In this document: positions 8,353 through 17,042 of the stretch, piece after piece | Layout: each line of letters opens with the position of its first letter | Numbering within the stretch: position 1 is the stretch's first letter | Assembly (NCBI GenBank): GCA_965230275.1 | Contig: CBDDKO010000002.1 | Span: forward strand, 3,472,001-3,536,000 | DNA from: JAJRRS01 sp965230275 | GTDB taxonomy: Bacteria; Planctomycetota; Phycisphaerae; Phycisphaerales; Phycisphaeraceae | Length of the DNA: 64,000 nt | Direction: 5' to 3' | Program-made: the position numbers and the translations under genes | The notes under the pieces: generated by a model | The model's input: the letters and a program-made list of their open reading frames with translations, nothing else | Database searches by the model: none | Told to the model about the DNA's origin: nothing

Positions 8353-9807
8353 ATGACGACGATGAATCAGGCAAGTGGGCGGGCGCTGGCTGAGGCGCTG
8401 AATATCGACGCGGTGATCGCCGGCGAGGCCCGGCTGTCGGCGGGGGATGCGGTGCGGCTGTACCACGAGGCTTCGACCCACGACCTGGGGCGGTGGGCGT
8501 CGGCGGTGTGCGACCGGATACATGGCGGCGTTGATGCTTCCGGGGGCGGGAAACGCACCTACGTCATCGACCGCAACGTCAACTACACCAACGTCTGCTC
8601 CGCCCGCTGCACGTTCTGCGCCTTCCGTCGCGACGGCGACGAGCACGACGCCTACACGCTCTCCACCGAGCAGTTGCACGCGAAGATCCAGGAGCTGGTC
8701 GACATCGGCGGGACGCAGGTGCTGCTGCAGGGGGGGATGCATCCGGACCTGCCGATCGAGTTCTATGAGGAGATGTTGGCCGGCATCAAAGACAAGTTCC
8801 CGGGGGTGCATATCCACGGGTTCAGCCCGCCGGAGTTCGTGGAGTTCGTCGCGGTGTTTGATCTCGACGGCTTCCCGACCACTGCGCCCGGAAAGAGCCA
8901 TGAGCTAGACCCCGAAGTGTGGGAAGCCAAATTAGAGGTCATCCTGAAGCGCCTGATGAAAGCCGGGCTGGACACGATCCCCGGCGGGGGCGGCGAGATC
9001 TTCCCCGAGCACGTGCGTCGCCGGATCGGCCCGGGCAAGGCGGACGGCAAGCAGTGGCTGGACGTCATGGCGGCCGGGCATCGGCTGGGCATGCTGACCA
9101 GTGCGACGATGATGTTCGGTCATATCGAGGGCATCGCCGACCGGATGATGCACATGGACGTGATCCGTCAGCGTCAGGACGAAGCGATCGAGAACAACTG
9201 GCCGGGCAAGTACATCAGCTTCATCAGCTGGCCGTTCCAGCGTGAGAACACGCCGATGGGCCGCATCCCCGACTACGCCCCCGGAAGTGATGAGCCGTTC
9301 CCTGGTGATGTGCTAGCCGACAAGGTCTTTGCCGGGGAGTTGGATGCGTTTGATAAGGCTGCGTGCGACGCGGCCGTGCCCGCCGCCGGCAAGCTGCTGC
9401 GGATGGCCGGGGCGAGCGAGTACCTGCGGATGCAGGCGATCAGCCGGCTGTTCTTCGACAACATCCATTCGATCGGCGCGTCGTGGGTGACCATGGGCCC
9501 GAAGGTCGGGCAGATCGGCCTGTTCTACGGGGCGAACGACATGGGCAGCGTGATGATGGAAGAGAACGTCGTCAGCGCCGCCGGCACGACCTACTGCCTG
9601 AACGAACCCGTCCTCTGCCAACTCATCCGCGATTCCGGCTTCACCCCCACGCAGCGCGACAACGGCTACAACCTGCTCAAGGTCCACGACGGACCTGACG
9701 CCCCCGATCTGCAGGTTTCCGACTGGTCCGAGCACCGCGTACAGAAGCTGCACATCGAACGAGGTCATGAAGACGCGACCGTGCCGTTGACCATCGCAGA
9801 AGATTAG
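8353..9807 (+). CDS. mqnC: Cyclic dehypoxanthinyl futalosine synthase (radical SAM)
   Basis: This radical SAM enzyme of the futalosine menaquinone route forms the cyclic dehypoxanthinyl futalosine. With the ATG at 8353, the [4Fe-4S]-SAM cysteines are C82, C86 and C89 (CSARCTFCAF). GGTQVLLQGGMHPDLPIEFY, in two overlapping parts, and the C-terminal MGSVMMEENVVSAAG are MqnC-like; MqnE is the paralogue to exclude. The frame also opens with a GTG at 8317 that overlaps the previous stop, giving 12 more residues. No other mqn gene is in the window. Confidence 0.87.
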   Translation: MTTMNQASGRALAEALNIDAVIAGEARLSAGDAVRLYHEASTHDLGRWASAVCDRIHGGVDASGGGKRTYVIDRNVNYTNVCSARCTFCAFRRDGDEHDAYTLSTEQLHAKIQELVDIGGTQVLLQGGMHPDLPIEFYEEMLAGIKDKFPGVHIHGFSPPEFVEFVAVFDLDGFPTTAPGKSHELDPEVWEAKLEVILKRLMKAGLDTIPGGGGEIFPEHVRRRIGPGKADGKQWLDVMAAGHRLGMLTSATMMFGHIEGIADRMMHMDVIRQRQDEAIENNWPGKYISFISWPFQRENTPMGRIPDYAPGSDEPFPGDVLADKVFAGELDAFDKAACDAAVPAAGKLLRMAGASEYLRMQAISRLFFDNIHSIGASWVTMGPKVGQIGLFYGANDMGSVMMEENVVSAAGTTYCLNEPVLCQLIRDSGFTPTQRDNGYNLLKVHDGPDAPDLQVSDWSEHRVQKLHIERGHEDATVPLTIAED

Positions 9808-9850
9808 CGTTCACATGTTGAATGGATTCTTTACGTGGGGAAGCGACCGG

Positions 9851-9878
9851 TAGACATGGCTGGAAATAAGACTACAAT
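9851..9878 (+). promoter_or_regulatory. Candidate promoter for the acyl-CoA synthetase gene
   Basis: TAGACA (9851-9856), 16-base spacer, TACAAT (9873-9878), about 60 bases before the GTG start at 9938. Judged by eye. Confidence 0.4.
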
Positions 9879-9937
9879 ATCTTGATTCCGTGCCCCCCGC
9901 CTGATTTTTCACCCCTACAACCCAAGAGGATATTACC

Positions 9938-12619
9938 GTGAGTATCCGACACCTGGACGCGATTTTTAAGCCCGAGCGAGTCGCCATCATCGGCGCCAGC
10001 GACACACCGACGAGCGTGGGATACGCCGTGCTGCGCAACATGGTCGGCGCGGGGTTTGACGGGGTGGTGTACCCCGTGAACGCCAAGCGTGAGGCGGTGC
10101 AGGGGATCGCTGCTTATAAGAGCGTGCTGGAGGTGCCGAACACGCCGGACCTGGCGGTGATCTGCACGCCGGCCCCGACGGTCAAGGTCGTGGTGACGCA
10201 GTGCGCCGAGGCCGGGGTCAGGGGGGTAGTCATTATCAGCGCCGGGTTCCGGGAGACCGGCGAAGCGGGTCTCAAAGAAGAACTTGAGATCGCCGAGATC
10301 GCGCGGCAGGCCGGCATGCGAGTCATCGGGCCGAACTGCCTGGGCGTGATCACGCCGAGGCTCGGGCTCAACGCCAGCTTCACGGTCGGGATGCCCAAGG
10401 ACGGGCACATCGCGTTCATCTCACAGTCCGGGGCGCTGGGCACGAGCGTGCTGGACTGGGCGGTGCGCAAAGGCATCGGTCTGTCGCACTTCGTGTCGGT
10501 CGGCAACATGATGGACACGGGCTTCCCTGATCTGATCGACTACTTCGGTCAGGACCCGCGCACCCGTTCGCTGATCCTCTACATCGAATCGATCAAGGAC
10601 GCGAGGCGGTTTGTGTCGGCGGCCCGCGCGTTTACCAAGAAGATGCCGATCATCGCCTACAAGGCCGGCCGCTTCGCCGAGTCCGCCGCGGCGGCGGCGT
10701 CGCATACCGGGGCGCTGATGGGTGCCGACGATGTGCACGACGCGGCGTTCCGCCGGGCGGGGATCGAGCGTGTGTTTGCGATCGACGACCTGTTCGACTG
10801 CGCGGAACTGCTTGCCCGTCATACACCGCCCAAGAGCAGCCGGCTGGCGATCGTTACCAACGCCGGCGGCCCGGGTGTCATGGCGACCGACGCCCTGCTC
10901 GCCGGTGGCGGAGAGCTTGCCAAGCTGCAGGACAGCACGCTCGATGAACTGAATACCTGCATGCCCGCCGCCTGGAGCCACGGCAACCCGGTGGACGTGC
11001 TCGGCGACGCCACCAGCACGCGCTACGCCGATGCCGTCAAGATCGTCGGCAAAGACCCCGGCGTCGATGCGATGCTGGTCATCCTCACGCCGCAGGCGAT
11101 GACCGACGACCAGGAAATCGCCCGTGTGCTCGGCGAAACCGGCGCGAACACCAGCAAGCCGATGCTCGGCGCCTGGCTGGGCGGGGCATCGGTGATGAAG
11201 GGCCGGGAGATCCTGACCCGCCACAACATCCCGTCCTACCCCAGCCCCGAGCGCGCGATCCGCGGGTACATGCACCTGGTCAACTACGCCAAGAACATCG
11301 AGATGCTCTACGAGACGCCCTCGGCCGTGCCGATCCGCAACGTCGTGGATAAGCAACTCATCGGCGCACTGGCCGATGTCCCCAACCGCACACTCAGCGA
11401 GATTGAATCCAAGAAGCTGTTCATGGACTTCGACATCCCGGTGTCCATGGCCGAGCCCGCCTCAAACGCCGACGAAGCGGTGGCGCTCGCCGACAAGATG
11501 GGCTACCCGGTCGTGATGAAGGTCCGATCGCCACAAATCACGCACAAGACGGACGTCGGCGGCGTGGCGCTTGGTTTGGAAGACGCCGAGGCCGTGCGCG
11601 GCGCGTTTCAACGTGTGACCGAGTCGGCGGCGAAGCACTGCCCGGACGCGGACATCGAAGGCGTGTCGATCCAGCCGATGGTCACCGGACGCGACGGCGT
11701 GGAGATGATCCTGGGCGTGAAGAAAGACCCGGTGTTCGGCACGGTGCTGCTCGCCGGGATGGGCGGGATCACCGCGGAGGTCTTGCAGGACCGTGTGCTG
11801 GGTATCCCACCCTTAACCGAACGGCTCGCACGGCGGATGCTCGAATCCCTGCGGTGCTGGCCTCTGCTCAACGGCTACCGCGGTAGGCCGCCGGTCGATG
11901 TGGACAAACTCATCGAGGTGCTGATCCACCTCTCGTTCCTCGTGACCCAGACGCCTAACATCAAGGAACTGGACATCAACCCGCTGCTGGTTACGCCCGA
12001 CGGCGTCACCGCGCTGGACGCCCGAATCATCACCGACGACTCGCCCGGCGAGCCCGACGAGCACTACTCGCACCTGGCGATCCGGCCGTACCCGACGCGC
12101 TTCGTGGACAAGGTCGTCCTGCCCGACGGCGAAGAGGTTACCTTCCGCCCGATCCGCCCCGAAGACGAGCCGCGCTGGCACGACCTGCTGGCAAGCTGCA
12201 GCGCCGAATCGCTGCGGGCCCGCTTCTTCTCGACGATCGGCAAGACGACCCACGAAATGGCCATGCGTTACTGCTACATCGACTACGACCGCGAGATGGC
12301 GATCGTCGCGCTGACCAACCAGGGCGGCAAGAAGCGGATGGTCGGCGTGGGCCGGCTGGTTGCGGACCCGGACCACTTCGATGCCGAGTACGCCATCCTG
12401 GTGGCCGATGAATGGCAGAGCGTCGGCCTGGGCACCATGCTGACCTCATACTGCCTGAAGGTCGCCAAGCGGTGGGGCATCCGCCGGGTCTACGGCGGGA
12501 CCATGATCGAGAACCGGCGCATGGTCGCCACCTTCCGCGATCAGGGCTTCGACCTGGTCACCGAGGATGAAGAAGGCATGGTCTACGCCGAGCGCACGAC
12601 CGAGCACATCACGGTGTAG
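9938..12619 (+). CDS. ADP-forming acyl-CoA synthetase fused to GNAT acetyltransferase
   Basis: The 893-residue protein contains a CoA-binding Rossmann domain (about 1-130), succinyl-CoA-ligase-like domains (about 140-450), an ATP-grasp domain (about 480-700) and a C-terminal GNAT domain (about 725-890; acetyl-CoA loop QSVGLGT). Fusions of this kind include the lysine acetyltransferases Pat/PatZ, in which the ligase part is regulatory. Here the phosphohistidine motif ASHTGALMG is kept (His256), so acid-thiokinase activity may persist. The start is GTG with AAGAGGA at 9924-9930. The stop lies 2 bases from the stop of the convergent gene. Confidence 0.88.
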   Translation: MSIRHLDAIFKPERVAIIGASDTPTSVGYAVLRNMVGAGFDGVVYPVNAKREAVQGIAAYKSVLEVPNTPDLAVICTPAPTVKVVVTQCAEAGVRGVVIISAGFRETGEAGLKEELEIAEIARQAGMRVIGPNCLGVITPRLGLNASFTVGMPKDGHIAFISQSGALGTSVLDWAVRKGIGLSHFVSVGNMMDTGFPDLIDYFGQDPRTRSLILYIESIKDARRFVSAARAFTKKMPIIAYKAGRFAESAAAAASHTGALMGADDVHDAAFRRAGIERVFAIDDLFDCAELLARHTPPKSSRLAIVTNAGGPGVMATDALLAGGGELAKLQDSTLDELNTCMPAAWSHGNPVDVLGDATSTRYADAVKIVGKDPGVDAMLVILTPQAMTDDQEIARVLGETGANTSKPMLGAWLGGASVMKGREILTRHNIPSYPSPERAIRGYMHLVNYAKNIEMLYETPSAVPIRNVVDKQLIGALADVPNRTLSEIESKKLFMDFDIPVSMAEPASNADEAVALADKMGYPVVMKVRSPQITHKTDVGGVALGLEDAEAVRGAFQRVTESAAKHCPDADIEGVSIQPMVTGRDGVEMILGVKKDPVFGTVLLAGMGGITAEVLQDRVLGIPPLTERLARRMLESLRCWPLLNGYRGRPPVDVDKLIEVLIHLSFLVTQTPNIKELDINPLLVTPDGVTALDARIITDDSPGEPDEHYSHLAIRPYPTRFVDKVVLPDGEEVTFRPIRPEDEPRWHDLLASCSAESLRARFFSTIGKTTHEMAMRYCYIDYDREMAIVALTNQGGKKRMVGVGRLVADPDHFDAEYAILVADEWQSVGLGTMLTSYCLKVAKRWGIRRVYGGTMIENRRMVATFRDQGFDLVTEDEEGMVYAERTTEHITV

Positions 12620-12621
12620 CG

Positions 12622-13890
12622 TTAGTCCGCTTGTAACTCATCTAAGAGCGTCTGCGCGGTGGCCGCTTCTTCGGAATCCGGGGTGCGCGTGATCACGTTC
12701 TCAAGGAGGGGTTTGGCCAGGTCGGGTCGGTCCGCGGCGAGGTAGTTCTTCGCCATCGCCAGGTCTTCGCGGTTGCGGGTGAGTAGCGTTTCCGCCGGGT
12801 CGATCGGTGGTTCGACCTCGTCGGTTTTGGATTCAATGGGCCTTGTTTTTGCGAGCGCTTCACGGGCTTTGTCGGCATAGGTCGTGTCGCCGAAGTGTTG
12901 CAGCAGCTCTTGCATGGCCCGGATGCCGTGCTGCGGGCTCTTACTCAGGCGGTAGACCGCCTCGTCAAAGGCTTTCTTCGCTTCCTGTTCCCTGCGCTCG
13001 CGTATCTCGATAAGCGGGGCGTCCAAAGCGGCCAACCCCTTGTCGAACCACTCGGCGGGCGGCATGACATGGCCCATGCCGGGGACTTCGAGGTAGGTGA
13101 CGTGGTTGAACTTGGCCCGCTTGTAGCCGTACTCATACGTGACGAGTGTCTGGTCGCGGTTGCCGTCGGTCTCGCCGGTGAGCAGGACGTATCGGCCGTC
13201 GCGCTTGGCTCGCCGCAGGACGCTTGGGCTCGGCGGGTTGAACGCGGGGGCCCAGAATACGAGCGTCTGCTGGACCTGGTTGCGGTTGCTGTCGGGGTGG
13301 GGCAGGCGTTTGAAGTAATCCGTGCCGATGATCGAAAACGCCCCGGCAAACTCGTCGGCATAGACCAGCCCGACCCGTGAAGCGCTCCGCCCGCCGCCGG
13401 AGATGCCGCTGACATAAAGGCGCATCGGATCGATGTTAAATCGCTGCTTCGCGTTGTGCAGCCCATCCAACGCCAGCCCCGCGCGGTGCCAGAAGCTGCG
13501 CGTGTTGCCCGAACGATTGGCGCCGATCCAGATCAGCTTGTGTTTGTCGAGAATCGGGAGGAAGTTCTCGGGCGGCGATCCGTGGTCTCCGGCGTTGATC
13601 CAGACCATAAGCCCGTACGCCTCGCTGCCGTCGTAGCTCCCCGGGACGTACAGCTCGAACGATTCGTCAGCCAGGTTGTAATCTCCGGGCGGGTTGTTCA
13701 GGGTGGCGCGGAACCGCCCGGTGACCTTCTGCACCGAGCTGAGCGGGCTGCGCTCCTCGAACGTAAGCTGATCACGTCGGCCGGCGGCATCGTCAGTCGA
13801 TGCCTCGGTCTTCGGCTCGACCTGCGCACACACAACCCCGCCGATGGGTAGCAGCGCGATACAGCACAGTATGACGATGAGTATTCGCAT
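12622..13890 (-). CDS. Secreted alpha/beta-hydrolase (esterase/depolymerase-like) with TPR-like tail
   Basis: The protein has 422 residues. A signal peptide (1-22, LIVILCCIALLPIGGVVCAQ) is followed by an alpha/beta-hydrolase domain that resembles PHB depolymerase or feruloyl esterase proteins. The nucleophile elbow is YVSGISGGGRSA (GxSxG) near residue 165. The catalytic His is probably in PGMGHVMPPAEWF, about residue 270. Residues about 285-420 form helical pairs resembling TPR. The substrate is unknown. The gene is convergent with the synthetase gene, with only two bases between the stops and so no room for a terminator in between. Confidence 0.72.
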   Translation of the reverse strand: MRILIVILCCIALLPIGGVVCAQVEPKTEASTDDAAGRRDQLTFEERSPLSSVQKVTGRFRATLNNPPGDYNLADESFELYVPGSYDGSEAYGLMVWINAGDHGSPPENFLPILDKHKLIWIGANRSGNTRSFWHRAGLALDGLHNAKQRFNIDPMRLYVSGISGGGRSASRVGLVYADEFAGAFSIIGTDYFKRLPHPDSNRNQVQQTLVFWAPAFNPPSPSVLRRAKRDGRYVLLTGETDGNRDQTLVTYEYGYKRAKFNHVTYLEVPGMGHVMPPAEWFDKGLAALDAPLIEIRERREQEAKKAFDEAVYRLSKSPQHGIRAMQELLQHFGDTTYADKAREALAKTRPIESKTDEVEPPIDPAETLLTRNREDLAMAKNYLAADRPDLAKPLLENVITRTPDSEEAATAQTLLDELQAD

Positions 13891-13907
13891 GAAAGCTCAT
13901 GCACATT

Positions 13908-14399
13908 CTACCGCACGAGCTTGAGCTTTCGACGTTTATTCTGCTCGCTGAGGTGGACCAGCACCTGCTGGGTGATCATGCACTGGCTGGCGGTGTGTTG
14001 CAGCAGGTGGATCAGCTCGAGTACCTCGTCGGCGTCCGCCTTGCCGTCCTTGAAGGCCGCACGCAGTTGCTTGAGGCTCTTGGCCGAGCTGTTGACCGCG
14101 CCGATCGAGGCGTCCAGCGCATCGGCGGCGTCGATCTTGCCGTCGGCGTTGACGTCCAATTCCAGGTCCGGCCGGGCGAACTGCCAGGTCGTGCCCATCG
14201 TGAACGTCTGAAGCAGCGACTCCTGCGCCTTGATGTTCGGCAGGTGACGCACCAGAAGCCGGATCGAATCGAAGTCCGGCTGGCTCTGACCGGCGATCCA
14301 GCGGTAGACCGTCGAGGTCGAGACCCCCGCCATCTCCGCGATCTCGCGGGCCGTGGTCTGCTTCTTCTCGATCATGCGGTTCAACGTCTTGGTCAACAT
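13908..14399 (-). CDS. CII-like HTH regulator with an EF-hand-like loop
   Basis: The protein has 163 residues. Residues about 15-50 form a helix-turn-helix (TAREIAEMAGVSTSTVYRWI, then GQSQPDFDSIRLLVRHL). A segment near residues 80-95 reads DVNADGKIDAADALD, which fits a canonical EF-hand loop (D1, N3, D5, G6, D9, D12). The remaining helices (LRAAFKDGKADADEVLELIH) recall the phage CII/CP76 regulator family. The function is not known; a DNA-binding regulator is the safe reading, and calcium binding is a hypothesis. GGGAGCC upstream supports the ATG at 14399. Confidence 0.65.
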   Translation of the reverse strand: MLTKTLNRMIEKKQTTAREIAEMAGVSTSTVYRWIAGQSQPDFDSIRLLVRHLPNIKAQESLLQTFTMGTTWQFARPDLELDVNADGKIDAADALDASIGAVNSSAKSLKQLRAAFKDGKADADEVLELIHLLQHTASQCMITQQVLVHLSEQNKRRKLKLVR

Positions 14400-14532
14400 G
14401 GGCTGGCTCCCGGTGATGCGGCGTGGGTGATGCGGTATTCTACCGGATTAGATGTCCCGTGATCGGAAATGTCCGATGGTGTATTCTCGTCGGCGGGACG
14501 GACCACGATGCCATTCGCCAAGGCAAGAATAT

Positions 14533-14605
14533 GGACAGGATGACAGGATTAACAGGATCACGTAGTGGGGACCGATCCTGTCCATCCTGTCTAATGCTGT
14601 TGTCT
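14533..14605. repeat. Inverted ACAGGAT stutter repeat
   Basis: The left arm (14533-14560) is GGACAGGATGACAGGAT-type and the right arm (14575-14605) carries GATCCTGTCCATCCTGTC. The spacer is about 14 bases. It ends 10 bases from the stop codon of the aminopeptidase gene (14616). Confidence 0.8.
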
Positions 14606-14615
14606 TGATCAGTGG

Positions 14616-15794
14616 TTAGTCGTTCCCCGGCCAGCCGTCGAAGACGAACTTGCCGTCCTTCGAGATCACCTCGCCGTCGACGGTAATCGTGCCGCCGCCG
14701 TTCTCAGGCCGCAGGTCGCAGACCATGTCCCAGTGCAGGCCGGAGGTGTTCATGTTGCCGGTCTCGGGGTACCCGGCACCGACAGCGATGTGGAACGTGC
14801 CGCCGATCTTCTCGTCGAACAGCGTGTTCTTGGTGTATTCCTGGATCTGGTAGTTGGTGCCGATGGCCACCTCGCCGACGCCGCGTGCGCCGTCGTCCTG
14901 ATCGAGCATATCGATGAGGAACGCCTGGTTCTTGGACGCCTTGGCATCAACGACCCGGCCCTTCTCGAAGGTCAGCTCGATGTCGTGGACCTCTCGGCCG
15001 TGGTGCACCGCGGGGAAGGAATACTTGACGATGCCGTTGACCCCGCCGTCGGGCGCGTCGAGGTTCGGGCCGGTGAAGACCTCGCCGTCTGGGAAGTTTT
15101 CGTGGCCGCAGCAGTTGATCCACTTCATGCCTTCGACGTTGACAGTCAGGTCGGTGCCCTTGGCGGTCTGGAAGCGGACCTCCTTCTTGCCGGTGAGGTA
15201 GTCCACCACCTTCTGCTGACGCTTCTGGATTTCGAGCCAGGCGGCGACGGGGTCGTCCAGGTCCAGGTGGCCCGCCTTGAAGACGAAGTCTTCGTATTCC
15301 TTGAGGCTCATCTCGGCGTCCTGCGCGCTGGCGGCCGTGGGGTACTGTGTGCCGGTCCATCGCAGCGGCTTGACGCCCGGATGAGCATCGGGATCGTTCG
15401 CCGCGGCGGCGCGCTCCATGAAGACCTTCATGATCGGCTTGCGGGCCGACGAGGCGATGCCCTGGCGTTTTGGATCGACACGCGACAGGCTCTTGGTGTT
15501 CGTGTCCGCCCACAGGCCGATGGAGACATCGATCGACTCGATCTCGTGCAGCGCCAGCGGGCTGACGAACTGGAGCTGGTCTTCGTTGGCGTGCTCGTAG
15601 AAGAGGTTATTCAGCGCGTCGGGGGCGCACTTCACAAAAGGGTGTGCCCCGGCCTTGAGGGCGGCTTCGTACAACGCTTCGAGCAGCGGGCTCGCCACGG
15701 GCGACGCCGTCAGCCTCACCAGCTGCCCGGGCTTGATGCCGGTTGAATATTCGACCAGGACACGGGCCAGTTTATCGATTCGCGGGTCACGCAC
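14616..15794 (-). CDS. M29-family metallo-aminopeptidase
   Basis: The protein of 392 residues matches the thermophilic aminopeptidase (AmpS/PepS) family, which removes N-terminal residues with two divalent metal ions in the cytoplasm. The N-terminus (IDKLARVLVEYSTGIKPGQL) and the metal-site segments FPDGEVFTGP, GVGEVAIGTN, TLFDEKIGGTFHIAVG and SGLHWDMVCD are in family order. The start is GTG with CCGGAGAAG upstream. It is divergent from the APH-type kinase gene, with a palindrome between them. Confidence 0.92.
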   Translation of the reverse strand: MRDPRIDKLARVLVEYSTGIKPGQLVRLTASPVASPLLEALYEAALKAGAHPFVKCAPDALNNLFYEHANEDQLQFVSPLALHEIESIDVSIGLWADTNTKSLSRVDPKRQGIASSARKPIMKVFMERAAAANDPDAHPGVKPLRWTGTQYPTAASAQDAEMSLKEYEDFVFKAGHLDLDDPVAAWLEIQKRQQKVVDYLTGKKEVRFQTAKGTDLTVNVEGMKWINCCGHENFPDGEVFTGPNLDAPDGGVNGIVKYSFPAVHHGREVHDIELTFEKGRVVDAKASKNQAFLIDMLDQDDGARGVGEVAIGTNYQIQEYTKNTLFDEKIGGTFHIAVGAGYPETGNMNTSGLHWDMVCDLRPENGGGTITVDGEVISKDGKFVFDGWPGND

Positions 15795-15857
15795 GGCTAT
15801 CTTCTCCGGTATTGAACTTAAGAAACCGGCACATCGTAATCACTTAGGCGGCCGATT

Positions 15858-15882
15858 TCACAACCGGCCGGCCGGTTTGTGA
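15858..15882. promoter_or_regulatory. Palindrome between divergent genes, operator candidate
   Basis: A 25-base near-perfect dyad, TCACAA-CCGGCCGGCCGG-T-TTGTGA, lies 64 bases from the aminopeptidase start and 47-59 bases from the kinase start. It could be an operator for both genes or a transcription-stopping hairpin. Confidence 0.45.
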
Positions 15883-15928
15883 GTGTTTTATAGCCCGCCT
15901 TGCCTCACAGCGGTTCAGGGCCTACTTT

Positions 15929-16951
15929 GTGCATAAGCGGATGACATTAGACCAGGAAACACAACCCAATCCCGACGCCCCGGTCGATACCCCGGCGAGC
16001 CATCAGGCCGCGCCGATCCCGGATGAAATCGCTGAGGGGCCGTTCGGCCGGATGCTCGAGCCGGTGCTGCGATCGGTCTGTGAAGACCGCTTGTCCGAGA
16101 TCAGCTGGTTCCGCACCGACTGGCAACGCGGCGGTGCCGCCACGGGGTACGCCACTTACAAGGACGATGCCGGGGACGAACAGCCCGTGGTGGTCAAGCT
16201 GCCGGTCCCGCCTTGCGAGTTTCAGTGGATGCGGATCATGCAGGAGGCGCAGGACATCGTGCCCACGCTCTATGCCGGGGGCGAGGTGCTCGGCGGGTAC
16301 GACATGGCGTGGATGGTCATGGAGCGCCTGCCCAACGGCCCGCTTTCCTCGGCGTGGGGCGGGCAGGAATTCAGCCTGTTGATCGAAGCGATCGGGCGGT
16401 TCTACCAGGCGTCTCAAGCCATCCCCATCAAGACCGAGCATGAGCACCGCGACTGGGCCGCGATCCACGACCACGCCCGCAAGTCCGTCCGCGCCCAAGG
16501 CCTCGCCGACGCGCAGCGCTGGAACAAGGCGCTGAAGAAGTCGCACAAGAAGTACAAGGACTGGGTCGGGATTTGGGACGACCGCCCGATGGAGCACTGG
16601 TGCCACGGCGACCTGCACCTGGCCAACGCCATGACACGCAACCAGCCGCCCGACGGCCCGGCGGTCCTGTTCGACCTGGCCAAGGTCTGCGTCAGCCACT
16701 GGGTGCAGGATGGCGTCTACATGGAACACCTCTACTGGGGCCGGCCCGGCGAACTGCACGGCCACAAGCTCTGTAAGGAACTTGCCCACCACCGCAAACA
16801 GCTCGGCCTGCCCGTCGATGAAGATTGGTCCCGACTCGCCGACGCCAAGCGTGCCCTGCAGGCGATGAGCGTCCCGGCCGTACTCAATATCGATGGTAAT
16901 GCACAGTACGTCCACGGCGCATTGGAAGTGCTCGAACGCGCGGTGGGGTGA
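15929..16951 (+). CDS. APH-type small-molecule/choline kinase-like phosphotransferase
   Basis: This is a protein of 340 residues of the aminoglycoside/choline phosphotransferase fold. The catalytic loop HWCHGDLHLANAM (Brenner motif HGDxHxxN) near 215-228 is followed by FDLAKV, in place of the DFG-like metal site. VVVKLPVPPCEFQWMRIM looks like the ATP-lysine strand. The substrate is unknown, and resistance should not be assumed. It starts at GTG 15929 or ATG 15941. Its TGA stop (16949-16951) lies in a TGATGTTC repeat edge, as in pyrH. Confidence 0.8.
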   Translation: MHKRMTLDQETQPNPDAPVDTPASHQAAPIPDEIAEGPFGRMLEPVLRSVCEDRLSEISWFRTDWQRGGAATGYATYKDDAGDEQPVVVKLPVPPCEFQWMRIMQEAQDIVPTLYAGGEVLGGYDMAWMVMERLPNGPLSSAWGGQEFSLLIEAIGRFYQASQAIPIKTEHEHRDWAAIHDHARKSVRAQGLADAQRWNKALKKSHKKYKDWVGIWDDRPMEHWCHGDLHLANAMTRNQPPDGPAVLFDLAKVCVSHWVQDGVYMEHLYWGRPGELHGHKLCKELAHHRKQLGLPVDEDWSRLADAKRALQAMSVPAVLNIDGNAQYVHGALEVLERAVG

Positions 16952-17042
16952 TGTTCGGTATTCAATCTTCAATGTTCCATGTGAAGAACGTGACCTGTCG
17001 CTTAAGACAGATTGAACAATCCACATCGAACATTGAACATCA
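16949..17042. repeat. Second TGTTCAATG inverted stutter repeat, carrying two stop codons
   Basis: This element is of the same family as 515-598. The left arm (16949-16984) starts with the TGA of the kinase gene in the context GGGTGATGTTC. The right arm (about 17019-17042), read on the minus strand, starts with the TGA of alr in the context TGATGTTCAATG. The two convergent genes therefore both end inside the repeat. Confidence 0.88.

Noticed and set aside
15929..16951. Antibiotic resistance gene (aminoglycoside phosphotransferase)
   Set aside because: Only the fold and the HGDxHxxN motif are shared; there is no evidence for an antibiotic substrate and no mobile resistance context.
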